Below are positions 34,258 through 43,106 of a DNA stretch of 64,000 bases, piece after piece (positions within the stretch are counted from its first letter, which is position 1; each line of letters begins with the position of its first letter). A program made the position numbers and the translations under genes. The notes under the pieces are model-generated. The model saw only the letters and a list, made by a program, of their open reading frames with translations, ran no database searches and was not told where the DNA came from. The DNA is from Prostheceraeus crozeri (lineage: Eukaryota > Platyhelminthes > Polycladida > Euryleptidae). The stretch is taken from contig CAJQUW010015335.1 in the NCBI GenBank assembly GCA_907163375.1, positions 5,001 through 69,000 on the forward strand. Reading direction: 5' to 3'.

Positions 34258-35020
34258 AATCAATTCCCGAAATATTTTTATGAGCAAAAAACATCCAATT
34301 CGGTACTCAGAGTTTCATGTGTCTAATAACACAGTCATCAGCCGAATGAATTTCATACCCAAAATTTGCCTTGGTTAATAACCTTGGTTATGGAATTGTG
34401 GAGAAGGTGATTGTAATCATCTGTGGAAACCTTATAGATATTTGAAGTCTTGTCTGCAAAAACATAAACTTTATCCGATTTACGGATTTCTTGCAAATCA
34501 CTGTGCATCTGCTTTTGGAAATCACAACCAATATTTCTGAATTTTACCAAATTAACCAAATCAAATAAATCATATTCAAATTCACTTAACTCCTTGACAG
34601 GTGGCGCGGAATTAGGGCTGCTAAGACCATAGGTGTTCCATATAGGGCCACTGTCTTCGCTGCTAACATCAAAATTCAAAGATTTCCGTCTCAGTCTCTT
34701 TATAAATTGTTCGATTTTACACAGTAGTTGCAATCGGTACTGTTCCTCTGTAGGTAATACGATATTTTTTGCTGGAATAGTCTAAGTTGACTTTTTCCAT
34801 CGTCATTTGATCCAGTTCAAGAGTGCTCAACCAAAGGGAACCTGTGCAATGTCAATGGGGTGAACTTGCCAAAAGAATGAGTGATCAATGTATAAAACAG
34901 AGCTTCATATAATCAATTCCCGAAATATTTTTATGAACAAAAAACATCCAATTCGGTACTCAGAGTTTCATGCGTCTAATAACTCAATCATCAGCCGAAT
35001 GAATTTCATACCCAAAATTG
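34258..35020 (-). repeat. Penelope pseudo-LTR direct repeats
   Basis: The phrase AATCAATTCCCGAAATATTT through CATACCCAAAATT (about 107 bp) occurs at 34258-34364 and 34912-35020 in the same orientation with about five differences. They flank a Penelope N-terminal coding fragment and follow a Penelope C-terminal fragment on the minus strand, consistent with a truncated tandem insertion. Confidence 0.65.
34353..34733 (-). pseudogene. Penelope ORF, N-terminal fragment
   Basis: 126 residues with the conserved N-terminal block before the reverse transcriptase: FEYDLFDLVNLVKFR, FQKQMHSDLQEIRKSDK and VYVFADKTSNIYKV, and then YNHLLHNSITK. The open frame ends inside the pseudo-LTR repeat, so the rest of the protein is missing. 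Confidence 0.6.
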
Positions 35021-35118
35021 TTGCAACAATACCGGTAACATTAATCATTGTACATCAATCAAATTAAAGTAAAGAAAGATAGAAAGCTATGAATTGTACT
35101 AGAAGTATACACTGTTCA

Positions 35119-35433
35119 TCACGTCATTCTGAAGTTGCAAAGCAAGTATTTGTTTTTATGTCTGCACTTAGAAACCAGTTCATTTCTACTGTTAAGATTT
35201 TTATCCTTGCTTCTCAAAATGTAATACTTTTCATAGGAGCACAAATAACAGTTCGGATTTCCTGGCTTATAGGGTTTACATTTCTTTATGATTTTCCAAG
35301 TAATTTTTGGGATCGTATTTATTTCCTTGAGCTTCCAGCATTCTTTGGATAGTTGCGTTTCATTTCTACACTTTGAACGGTACACACAAAGTATATTCTT
35401 AAATTGCAGGAACATCGAAAGAAAAGTTTTCAT
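35119..35433 (-). pseudogene. Penelope ORF, C-terminal fragment
   Basis: Read on the minus strand: ITWKIIKKCKPYKPG, CYLCSYEKYYIL and ELVSKCRHKNKYLL, a block familiar from the C-terminal end of Penelope-like ORFs after the GIY-YIG core. The Harbinger element at 35437 abuts its upstream side. Confidence 0.6.
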
Positions 35434-35702
35434 TAAGGCCGGTTCATAGTTCGTCCGTTTTCATCATACGTTTTAACGCAGACTTGAATGTTTGGCGGAG
35501 ACACAAAAATTTGACGGAAACTTTAATGTTGATACGTTTTCATGGTCCGTTTTGTGAGTGTTTCTAAGAAGACGGTTGACGTAGACACGTTCAGAATATA
35601 AAATGATGACGGATGCATTCTTCGATTTATTTTGAAAATGGATGCTCCAGTTCCACTGCTATGCGCTTATATAATGATGACAAGGAAGAAAAAGAAAAGA
35701 TC

Positions 35703-36002
35703 AGTAGTGAAAACTGTGCCCTACTTGCGACGGATAGGTACATGGATGGGTACATGTAAAATTTAGTGTTATCAATAGGTACATGGATAGGAACATGTAT
35801 AATTCAATGTTATGAATAGGAACTTGTATGAGATCTGTTTTACTGGATAGGTACATGTGCTTGGTACAATCGGTTGAGTACACTGTGTTTCGGAACGTCT
35901 ATGATCGAACTTGTGTGGTTTGGTTCTGAGCACTTGGGTACGTACCGATAGACGTCCGTTGTTTGATTTTGAATGGGTTTGCTCAATTGCGACTATTGTG
36001 AC
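35703..36002 (+). repeat. Polinton left terminal inverted repeat
   Basis: 300 bp, matching the inverse of 55956-56255 with about four mismatches. Its outer half contains internal repeats of the form GGATAGGTACATG / GGATAGGAACATG / GAATAGGAACTTG. Confidence 0.95.
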
Positions 36003-36062
36003 TATTGAAACCATTGTAATCAAGATGACACATTGATTTTCCTTTTACGTAGACAAACTAAG

Positions 36063-36070
36063 CTATAAAT
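36063..36070 (+). promoter_or_regulatory. TATA-like box of the first Polinton gene
   Basis: CTATAAAT lies just inside the left terminal repeat, 17-36 bp before the in-frame ATGs of the UBA-RING gene, so the later ATG (near 36099) may be the used start. Confidence 0.4.
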
Positions 36071-36086
36071 ATGAGATAGTTGTTTG

Positions 36087-36596
36087 ATGACATACATAAT
36101 GATGACTAGTATCCCAACGTCGTGGGTTGTCGCAAGAGACCTTGGATATTCGTTCAAAGCTATAGAAACTGTAACAAATCTCAGTGAAAATATCAACGCT
36201 GGTGATTTAGTTGATCGACTAATGGATCTAGATGAGCATGCTATGAATCACAATTTGGATCGTAGGTGGATAGAGGATTTCTCCATGCTACACTGCAATG
36301 ATAGTGAAATTAGGAGGATCAAACTGGAACGATATGGAAAAAAGGAGACATCTGACAGTGTTTTAATAAAAAGTGCTCCCAATAAAAGTGACTTCAGAAG
36401 GAAATTAGAAGAAGAGACATTTAAATTATTATGTGAACGGAACTGAGTTAAATGTTTTAAACAGGAACGATCCCTTCTCTTTTTGCCATGTTCTCATAGC
36501 GTTATGCGTTCTACATGTTATGTACCCTTTGAAACTTCATCTTGTCCCCTTTGTGATGAAGAAATATCTTCAACAGTCACTGTATATCGTGCATGA
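36087..36596 (+). pseudogene. UBA-RING protein, IAP-like (Polinton accessory)
   Basis: The N-terminal part resembles the UBA domain of inhibitor-of-apoptosis proteins: ARDLGYSFKAIETV, then DLVDRLMDL, comparable to the GFSFKDI...LV.DL pattern of XIAP/cIAP. The C-terminal part has RING features of IAP type: LLFLPCSHSVMRSTC, SSCPLCDEEI and a terminal TVYRA. A BIR domain is absent. In IAPs the UBA binds ubiquitin chains and the RING is a ubiquitin ligase, and a role in restraining host cell death is inferred. The reading frame is broken, with about one break. The gene sits directly inside the left terminal repeat, a common place for accessory genes. Confidence 0.55.
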
Positions 36597-36660
36597 TGAG
36601 TCATCATGCAGGTATGTGATTGGTCACTATTGTGTCTTTGTTTGACTTTTCTATATAAGG
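36594..36660 (+). promoter_or_regulatory. Promoter of the 207-residue ORF
   Basis: Palindromic AP-1-like TGATGAGTCATCA (36594-36606), an ATTGG (inverse CCAAT) box at 36619-36623 and the TATA box CTATATAAGG at 36651-36660, 47 bp before the ATG at 36707. The same site types recur before other Polinton genes. Confidence 0.55.
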
Positions 36661-36706
36661 AGGACATTGTACCGTTCTATTTCAAGCATAATTTGAGGCT
36701 AATACA

Positions 36707-37330
36707 ATGTCAATCAGCATGTCGTTCACTACCAACATTCCCATTTCAATAATTTACCGAAGTCAACTCTTCACCGGCAATATATTTTATTCTGCCGTGA
36801 ATATAACTGGCTATAAAGCGGATTTGGTGGATCTGATGGAGGAAATAGTGAAGTATTTCCGCTGCGGAGAGGACGTTGTGGTGCAGAGAATGTTAATGAG
36901 AGTCGTGAACAACGCTCTTACACGAGTTGCAAGATTTTGGCTCAATGAAGTATTTCGCCCACTAGCTCAAACGGAGATTGTACCGGAATACTCTCGCTGT
37001 TGGTGCAGCAGTATCCAACGGAAACTCAACACAAGTCTCCATGACATTATCACCTCCAGCTACTATGACGAGAAGGGTGACAAATGTAAATTGGACTTAT
37101 TCAGTGGACCGCCATCAGTAAGCATCAATGTGGCTGCTCAAGGACATTCTGAGGTAATCAGTTTGCGGGCATACTATGCCAATATTTTAAAGACTTTCCA
37201 TTCAAAGCCCTGCTGTATGTGCTGCCCAATTTCAAAACATCTAATGAAAGACATTGAGCAGCTCATAACTGCTACAAATCAGACTCTAGCCGATGTGAGT
37301 GTATATCAGTTTCCCTCTACAACTTGTTAA
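36707..37330 (+). CDS. Polinton accessory protein of unknown function
   Basis: Intact 207-residue ORF with its own TATA box. Middle part is helical and partly hydrophobic (DLVDLMEEIVKYF, MRVVNNALTRVARFW), and a C-terminal cysteine cluster CCMCC may bind metal or be lipid-modified. The compact all-helical character and position beside an IAP-like gene raise the thought of a Bcl-2-like fold, but I find no clear BH1 motif. Function unknown. Confidence 0.5.
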   Translation: MSISMSFTTNIPISIIYRSQLFTGNIFYSAVNITGYKADLVDLMEEIVKYFRCGEDVVVQRMLMRVVNNALTRVARFWLNEVFRPLAQTEIVPEYSRCWCSSIQRKLNTSLHDIITSSYYDEKGDKCKLDLFSGPPSVSINVAAQGHSEVISLRAYYANILKTFHSKPCCMCCPISKHLMKDIEQLITATNQTLADVSVYQFPSTTC

Positions 37331-37459
37331 GTGTTTTATGTAATTTTTATAAGTACCAGCAACAAACTCTGTGTGAATGCTTGTAAACTTTTGTGTATAA
37401 TGTTGTAAGTACTAAGCAAAAATTGTAATTGTATTATCTATTTCCATATTAGAATAAAA

Positions 37460-37852
37460 ATGTCTGTAAAACGGAAGGCAACTTCTCGTCAATCGAAACG
37501 GTCCTTCAAACCTTCAAGTCAGTTTAAAAAGGCGTTGCGAAAGTGAAACAGGATACATGATAATAGGAAGAAGTGTAAATTGATTCAAAATTCGAGTGAT
37601 GATTTCATTCGTGATTTAGCTTTTGCAATACACAAATGTCTACCTATTTACAAGCCTCTATTGAATGCTGGCTCTTTGAATAGCATAAAAAAGTTTTCAA
37701 ATCCAAGGAGTAGTGATAAGAAAAGGCGAAACTTAATTCAGCGCGGTGGTGGTGGGTTTCTAAGTATGTTAAATGATATTGGAAACAGTATTAATGGTGT
37801 AATCAATAGTCCGCTTGGAAGGATTGCAGCAACTGCTGCAATGTCAATATAA
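37460..37852 (+). pseudogene. Core-protein-like Polinton protein with QRGGGGFL site
   Basis: A strongly basic start (MSVKRKATSRQSKRS) and a downstream part with FIRDLAFAIHKCL, then SSDKKRRNLIQRGGGGFL and an Ala/Gly-rich amphipathic tail. Polintons commonly encode a protein of this pattern, ending in a GG-containing segment. Adenovirus core proteins are cut by their protease next to GG, so RGGGG could be a processing site. The two parts share one frame but are interrupted, so this copy is either broken once or spliced. Confidence 0.5.
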
Positions 37853-37891
37853 GGTTAGCGAATCATAAAGTGACACGTCATCACTTTGATC

Positions 37892-37920
37892 GATGAGTCA
37901 TATATAGGTGTATATAAGGA
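37892..37920 (+). promoter_or_regulatory. Promoter of the 244-residue Polinton gene
   Basis: An AP-1-like ATGAGTCAT is followed by two TATA-type boxes, the nearer one TATATAAGGA at 37911-37920, 84 bp before the ATG at 38004. A CGTCA half-site lies just upstream at about 37876. Confidence 0.5.
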
Positions 37921-38003
37921 AGACGCTTTAATGATATTTTACCACTTTCAAGTGACAATTCATTTGCGCTGGTTGAAAGCTTCGAATTGGTACTTGTTGA
38001 AAC

Positions 38004-38738
38004 ATGACTCAGAAAATGTATACAATCAGAGAGGAAGGTGACGCTTTTGAGCAAGATCTCTTGAAGCTTCGTCCGACACGAAAGGTGCAAGGGATTGGAA
38101 ATACATTCTACTTTCAAACCTTGAATTATGGTGATGATGGCTTTTATCTTCAAGTTCCATTCTTCCACAGTAATGGTATGTCTACATCAGGGTATAGCAA
38201 TATGAGACAAATGCGAGTGACTTTTCCAAAATGGCAACAGGTGATTCTTAAAACTATTGACTCTTTCGCGAAAGAATGTGTTGAGCTGCCTGAAAGTGCT
38301 CCCACTCATTGGAGAAAGGCATTAGAGGAAGGAGTTGGTTACAAGGAATTGCCGGAATTCGATACACTGTTTTTAAAACTATCGGATCATTTTCAAGCAT
38401 TCGATCTCTTTACAAACGCGATGGAATGTGAGGATCTCAAACGGGGTCGCTATATGGGCTTAGTGCACGTTACCGGACTTTATATTGGCTCACATGGTTC
38501 GACTGGTAAAGTCGCATCTTTACAAATGAAGGTTCTTCAACTAGTCTATGAACCACTACCAATTGATAAATGTTTAATTAACATTGATGAGACTGCTTCA
38601 AGTGATGGGAAGGAAGAGAGCAAAAAGCGAGGGCGGAAATCTAAAGATGGGAATCCTAAATTGAAGTTGAAGCGCCAAGATGCTGACTTGAAAACTTTCT
38701 ATAATCCTAATTGTGATGAGGAAACACAAATGTTTTAA
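38004..38738 (+). CDS. Conserved Polinton protein, possible DNA-binding
   Basis: 244 residues. The globular N-terminal part ends in a block characteristic of a Polinton/adintovirus protein of unsettled function: GRYMGLVHVTGLYIGSHG, then ASLQMKVLQLVYEP. The tail is rich in Lys/Arg (KKRGRKSKDG, KLKLKRQD) and acidic at the very end (NCDEETQMF), a layout seen in single-strand-DNA-binding proteins of phage and viruses. Role as a replication accessory protein is inference. It precedes the ATPase in the same direction. Confidence 0.55.
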   Translation: MTQKMYTIREEGDAFEQDLLKLRPTRKVQGIGNTFYFQTLNYGDDGFYLQVPFFHSNGMSTSGYSNMRQMRVTFPKWQQVILKTIDSFAKECVELPESAPTHWRKALEEGVGYKELPEFDTLFLKLSDHFQAFDLFTNAMECEDLKRGRYMGLVHVTGLYIGSHGSTGKVASLQMKVLQLVYEPLPIDKCLINIDETASSDGKEESKKRGRKSKDGNPKLKLKRQDADLKTFYNPNCDEETQMF

Positions 38739-38863
38739 TTTGTAAATGTAACTTGAAAGTTTCTATTCTGAATGTAAATAAACTTGATCTGGAACATGTG
38801 TCTGTTTTGTTGTTCTAAGCAAAATTAGCGGGATGATGAGTTTAATGTTAATGGAATTATAAG

Positions 38864-39499
38864 ATGACAGATTTTCGTCTATTCACTGATCGCACAATGT
38901 GTGTCGCTGGACCAAGTCAGTCCGGTAAAACTACATTTGTAACTGAATTGCTACAATTTAGGAATGAAATGTTTAACAAGGAAATTAAGAGAGTCAAATG
39001 GTATTATGGAATATTTCAACCACAACTACATTCTGCACTTCGCCAGAAAGGTTATGAGGTGAAGCAAGGGTTGCCATCAACTGAGGATATCAAAGCAGGT
39101 GACTTACTAGTATTAGATGATCTATTACGAGAAAGCAAATCTTCAAAGGATGTAACTGAAATGTTCATTCAAACTGCACATCATAGGGAAGCTTTTATTA
39201 TCTACATCACCCAAAACATCTTCGATGGAGGGAAAGAGCAAAGAACTAGAAGTTTGAATACACATTATTTGGCAATATTTAAAAATCCAAGAGATAGCAG
39301 TCAGATACATCATCTCAGCAGACAGATATTACCTCAACAACCTAAAGTACTTTCAAAAATATATGAAGATGTAACAAAGAAACCACATGGTTATCTATTT
39401 ATTGATCTAACCCAGGAATGTCCGGAACGACTTCGATTTCGAACAAATATCATACCTAATTCCGCTGAACCAATGACAGTTTTCTCGGTTCACAGTTAG
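38864..39499 (+). CDS. Polinton genome-packaging ATPase (FtsK/HerA, A32-like)
   Basis: 211 residues. Walker A GPSQSGKTT (residues 17-25) and Walker B LLVLDDLL (about 81-88), followed by a Gln/Asn-containing sensor-like IIYITQN (about 111-117). This matches the ATP gene of Polintons, homologous to poxvirus A32 and adenovirus-like virus packaging ATPases, which pump DNA into the capsid. Frame intact and of usual length. Confidence 0.9.
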   Translation: MTDFRLFTDRTMCVAGPSQSGKTTFVTELLQFRNEMFNKEIKRVKWYYGIFQPQLHSALRQKGYEVKQGLPSTEDIKAGDLLVLDDLLRESKSSKDVTEMFIQTAHHREAFIIYITQNIFDGGKEQRTRSLNTHYLAIFKNPRDSSQIHHLSRQILPQQPKVLSKIYEDVTKKPHGYLFIDLTQECPERLRFRTNIIPNSAEPMTVFSVHS

Positions 39500-39538
39500 T
39501 TTTAAGCAATGTACTTTGTTGCCGTATTATTTTCAAAC

Positions 39539-40189
39539 ATGTCGTATTCAAAGATGGTAGTCATTCCTCCAGAGGAGTATGTACAATTGACTACATTACA
39601 AAGTGCACAGGAAGTCAAAAATATAGATCAACCTATTACGAATCAACTTAAGGAACTAACACAAAAGGATATGGAAATTCAGAAGATTAAGGATCCCTAT
39701 CGACGAATGCAGTTAGCAGCTGAAAACATTGACGAGAGGCGACAGATTCGTGACAAGTTGCGACGATTTATAACCTTGTCAATACCTCGACCATATCGTG
39801 TGCGCGCTGAGCGATTATTTGACTTCATTGATCCACATGTGAAGTTCAATGAGAGAGGGGAGATAATAGATGAAACAACTGGTGATGTTATTAGAAATAG
39901 TCACATAGATGACCTTCTACAATATGCTGTCAGAGATGTAAGGCGAAAAGTAGGTGCACCACAAGGGTGGAAATATTTTCAGAAAATTTTATCTGATCAA
40001 AATGTACCTCACAATATTATTGGAGGACCGACTGTGAATGAATTGGATAAGGGTCACTTACAAGATGGATCAAAGAGTAAAACACCCACGATCGCGGTCA
40101 AGCGAGAGCTTCATGATCCCGATGATCTGCAACCAAAAAGAGCTACTAGACGCTCAATGCGTGTTGCGAAGGAGTATAGTAAATATTAA
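39539..40189 (+). CDS. Conserved Polinton protein (PW-like)
   Basis: About 216 residues from the ATG at 39539 (MSYSKMVVIPPEEY). An ATG ten codons upstream is possible. The family hallmarks are MVVIPPEEY at the start, a coiled, charged middle and a C-terminal block HVKFNERGEI..., SHIDDLLQYAV, GAPQGWKYFQKIL. The tail is basic (KRATRRSMR). Such a protein is found between ATPase and integrase or capsid genes in many Polintons. Function is not established. Intact. Confidence 0.6.
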   Translation: MSYSKMVVIPPEEYVQLTTLQSAQEVKNIDQPITNQLKELTQKDMEIQKIKDPYRRMQLAAENIDERRQIRDKLRRFITLSIPRPYRVRAERLFDFIDPHVKFNERGEIIDETTGDVIRNSHIDDLLQYAVRDVRRKVGAPQGWKYFQKILSDQNVPHNIIGGPTVNELDKGHLQDGSKSKTPTIAVKRELHDPDDLQPKRATRRSMRVAKEYSKY

Positions 40190-40223
40190 GCAAATATGAA
40201 TTAAGCCTTGCCTCTCTCATATC

Positions 40224-40550
40224 ATGTCGTTACAAAAATTTTGCTGTTGTTTGAAATCTGCGCTCGAAGGTATAGGAGGAGAGGGCATAGAGGGTGATAT
40301 CAATTGTGTTAGCAGTTGCTGTGCGAGTAATACGCGTGCAAATCAGAACAAAGACGATGAGTACAGCAGTGAAACTCAGAAAGATTTATTACGACTTAAA
40401 TCATCCCGCAAGTTTCAGTCGTCCGGAGGTTCTAGCTCGTGCAGCAGGTGTGGGAATAGAGAAAGTCATGAAGTGGTTGAGGAGTCAACCGACTTACACT
40501 CTTCACAAAAATGCGAGAAAGCGGTTTCCAACAAGAAAATATGTTGTTAA
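40224..40550 (+). CDS. Small Cys-rich ORF overlapping the integrase
   Basis: The ATG at 40224 begins MSLQKFCCCLKSAL, with two cysteine clusters (CCC, then CVSSCC) in the first 35 residues. These residues precede the integrase ATG, and the rest overlaps it in another frame and ends in KKICC. Either a short independent protein or the leader of the integrase transcript. Only the first part looks non-random. Confidence 0.3.
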   Translation: MSLQKFCCCLKSALEGIGGEGIEGDINCVSSCCASNTRANQNKDDEYSSETQKDLLRLKSSRKFQSSGGSSSCSRCGNRESHEVVEESTDLHSSQKCEKAVSNKKICC

Positions 40551-41445
40551 CAATATAGATAGTCAATGGCAAGCGGACTTGGCTGACATGCAACAGATAT
40601 CACAGTACAATGATGGCTATAAATACATCTTAACCGTAACAGATATTTTATCTCGCTATGCTTGGGCACGTGCGCTGAAATCTAAACGAGGACCAGAAGT
40701 TGAAGCGGCTTTTCAGAGCATTTTCGATGAGGGGCGTGTTCCGCAAAGAATACAGACCGATCAAGGGAAAGAATTCGAAAACTCTCATGTTCGAAGTCTC
40801 CTTAAAAGTCATAATGTGGAATTGTTTAGTGTCAAAAGTGCTTATAAAGCTGCCATGGTTGAGAGGTTCAATCGCACACTGAAGACAAAAATATGGCGCT
40901 ATTTCACTGCAAAAAATACTCATGTTTGGCTAGGTGAGCTGCAGAAATTTGTTAAGAATTGCAATGAAAGCTACCATCGAATCATTAAGATGAAACCAGT
41001 TGATGTTACCCCAGATAATGCGATGGATGTATGGCTTCGATTGTATGATAAGAAAGCGAAAAACATTTCCAATGAAAAGAAAATTAATGTTGGTGATAGA
41101 GTTCGGATTTCAAAGGTTAAGTCTACATTTGAGAAGGGGTATCTACCTAATTGGACTGAAGAAGAGTTTTTTGTGGATGAAGTAAATACAAAATTTAGAC
41201 CCACCATGTATAAATTAATAGATTACCATGGCAATCCAATTGAAGGAAAATTTTACTCTTATGAATTGCAAGTAGTAGACAGAAGTGAAAAGGTGTATAT
41301 GATTGACAAAATAATTAGGAGGAAAGGTCATGGCAATCAAAGGAAATATCTAGTTAAATGGAAAGGATATCCTGATTCATTCAATAGCTGGATAACGCAC
41401 CAGGATCTACAAAATGTGGAGGTGGGAGACACTCGTAACTTTTAA
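40357..41445 (+). CDS. Polinton integrase with chromodomain
   Basis: About 362 residues from the first in-frame ATG. Retrovirus-type integrase core with the DDE triad: Asp in WQADLADM, Asp in IQTDQGKEF and Glu in MVERFNRTL. An N-terminal helix-turn-helix/zinc-binding-like region precedes it. The C-terminus is a chromodomain: VYMIDKIIRR, KYLVKWKGYPDSFNSW. This enzyme joins the element's ends to target DNA and makes the 6 bp duplication. The chromodomain may steer insertion to methylated histone. Intact. Confidence 0.92.
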   Translation: MSTAVKLRKIYYDLNHPASFSRPEVLARAAGVGIEKVMKWLRSQPTYTLHKNARKRFPTRKYVVNNIDSQWQADLADMQQISQYNDGYKYILTVTDILSRYAWARALKSKRGPEVEAAFQSIFDEGRVPQRIQTDQGKEFENSHVRSLLKSHNVELFSVKSAYKAAMVERFNRTLKTKIWRYFTAKNTHVWLGELQKFVKNCNESYHRIIKMKPVDVTPDNAMDVWLRLYDKKAKNISNEKKINVGDRVRISKVKSTFEKGYLPNWTEEEFFVDEVNTKFRPTMYKLIDYHGNPIEGKFYSYELQVVDRSEKVYMIDKIIRRKGHGNQRKYLVKWKGYPDSFNSWITHQDLQNVEVGDTRNF

Positions 41446-41485
41446 GCTAATATAGCATGTGACTTCTTCCATATATCAGTTTAAC

Positions 41486-43063
41486 ATGTCTACTAACTTC
41501 AACACCATTCTTCCAAGCAATAGCAACCCCAAGATATTCCCAAGTAACAAACCATCTCTCTACTCTGTTGAATTCGCTAATCCAATTACTCTGCATGGAC
41601 CCCATGAAGTTGCTCTAACTGAAATTACTTATTACAACGATATCAGTTTGCTAAAGAACAACTATTTTGAATTACATAAAGAAGTGCGACAGAAGGATGA
41701 TTGCTTTCGCATATTTCAAAATAGTCTGCATGGTACATGCACTTTTCAACATCTAATTTTACATCCTTTTTCAACATCTTTACCATCTGTCCAGAACATG
41801 ATTAAAATTCAAAAGGCATTTGCAACGTCAACTTTTGATTCTAAGGTTCCCAAAATGAGCTTGCAAGATACAGAAAAGGAAATCGGTAGAATGTTTGAAC
41901 GAATAAATGATCTCTTCAAGCTGACTTTGAATAAATTCTACAAACCAGTCATAAAGGGGTCAACAAAATTGATGAAGGAAGGGAAGCATGTTCTTCTTGT
42001 ATTAGGTAAGGATTTGAGTCATACTTTTGGGTATTCCAGAACAACTTTCTCATCAAGGTATTGGTACAATGGACGTGGGTGGAATTCGGAGAGGAAAGTC
42101 ACTGATTTTCAATGTAGAATTGTGCCATTGTATGCATTACAAAAAAGGAGCATCCGAGTAAAAAATAAATTTGAGGTCATTAGAAGTGTTGAAGACTTTG
42201 CAAGAAAGTTTCAAGGATCAGTGCCAGAAACGTTAATGACTTGTGAATATAAAAAAGAGAAATTAACTGTATTTACTGTTGAAACGGAGACAGAATTTAT
42301 TGTTTTTACTAAAAAGACACCATTGGAAAAGTCTGAGTCCGCTGTTATTGAATTCGGATCTGAAATGATTGGGATGTTTAAGGGCCTTGAAAGCGCACCT
42401 TGGTTGACAGAATTAAATGATACATTCAAGGTTCAATTGTCCTCTTCTAAACTCAAAGCATCAACAAATGCTTCATGGGATATCCACGTATACAGCGAAG
42501 ACATATTGGGTGATGAATTGTCTACTTCCAGTGAACTTGTAAAAAGAGTTAATTTGAACATTGAAAGCTTGAAAACGCCATCTGAATTGTGTACAAAGTT
42601 AAATGAGTTTGGTGTAGATTACCTTGATGCAGATGAATATCACTTTTCTTATGACCCACATAAGAAACGCATGATTCTAAAGGTAGGGAAGAACTCTCTT
42701 ATCAAGCTGGATAGCGTGTTAACGACCACATTGGGATTCTCAAAATCAACTATTTATGAAGGCACATCAATAGGCGATACAGCCCCATCACTAGAGCGTG
42801 ATATAAGTAACTTATACGTCTATTGTAACATTATTGAATATACAAGGGTTGGCGACATTGAGGCCCCACTTCTGCGCACATTTCCTCTCTCATCCGTAAG
42901 GAAGCAACTAATCAATCGAGAATTTTTTAACACAGTGTATCTACCAATCAGCCGAAATTTCATCAATAGAATTGACATATCAATTCATGATGACGCAGGA
43001 GAAGTAGTACCGTTCTGTGGTGGTGTTACTGTTTTGACCCTACATATTAGGTCACGAGAATAA
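41486..43063 (+). CDS. Polinton minor capsid (penton-like) protein
   Basis: 525 residues from the ATG at 41486. The N-terminus has the signature of the Polinton/adintovirus penton-type protein: FNTILPSNSNPKIF, then FANPITLHGPHEVALTEI. Beta-rich throughout, consistent with a single jelly roll at the vertices of the capsid. A similar beta-rich block occurs near residue 290 (KVQLSSSKLKASTNASWDIHV). Frame intact. It lies upstream of core and major capsid genes with short spacing, as a late-gene cluster. Confidence 0.75.
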   Translation: MSTNFNTILPSNSNPKIFPSNKPSLYSVEFANPITLHGPHEVALTEITYYNDISLLKNNYFELHKEVRQKDDCFRIFQNSLHGTCTFQHLILHPFSTSLPSVQNMIKIQKAFATSTFDSKVPKMSLQDTEKEIGRMFERINDLFKLTLNKFYKPVIKGSTKLMKEGKHVLLVLGKDLSHTFGYSRTTFSSRYWYNGRGWNSERKVTDFQCRIVPLYALQKRSIRVKNKFEVIRSVEDFARKFQGSVPETLMTCEYKKEKLTVFTVETETEFIVFTKKTPLEKSESAVIEFGSEMIGMFKGLESAPWLTELNDTFKVQLSSSKLKASTNASWDIHVYSEDILGDELSTSSELVKRVNLNIESLKTPSELCTKLNEFGVDYLDADEYHFSYDPHKKRMILKVGKNSLIKLDSVLTTTLGFSKSTIYEGTSIGDTAPSLERDISNLYVYCNIIEYTRVGDIEAPLLRTFPLSSVRKQLINREFFNTVYLPISRNFINRIDISIHDDAGEVVPFCGGVTVLTLHIRSRE

Positions 43064-43106
43064 GGCTTTACGCTATTATGCCTTCCATAGTTATTCAATA
43101 GTCATA

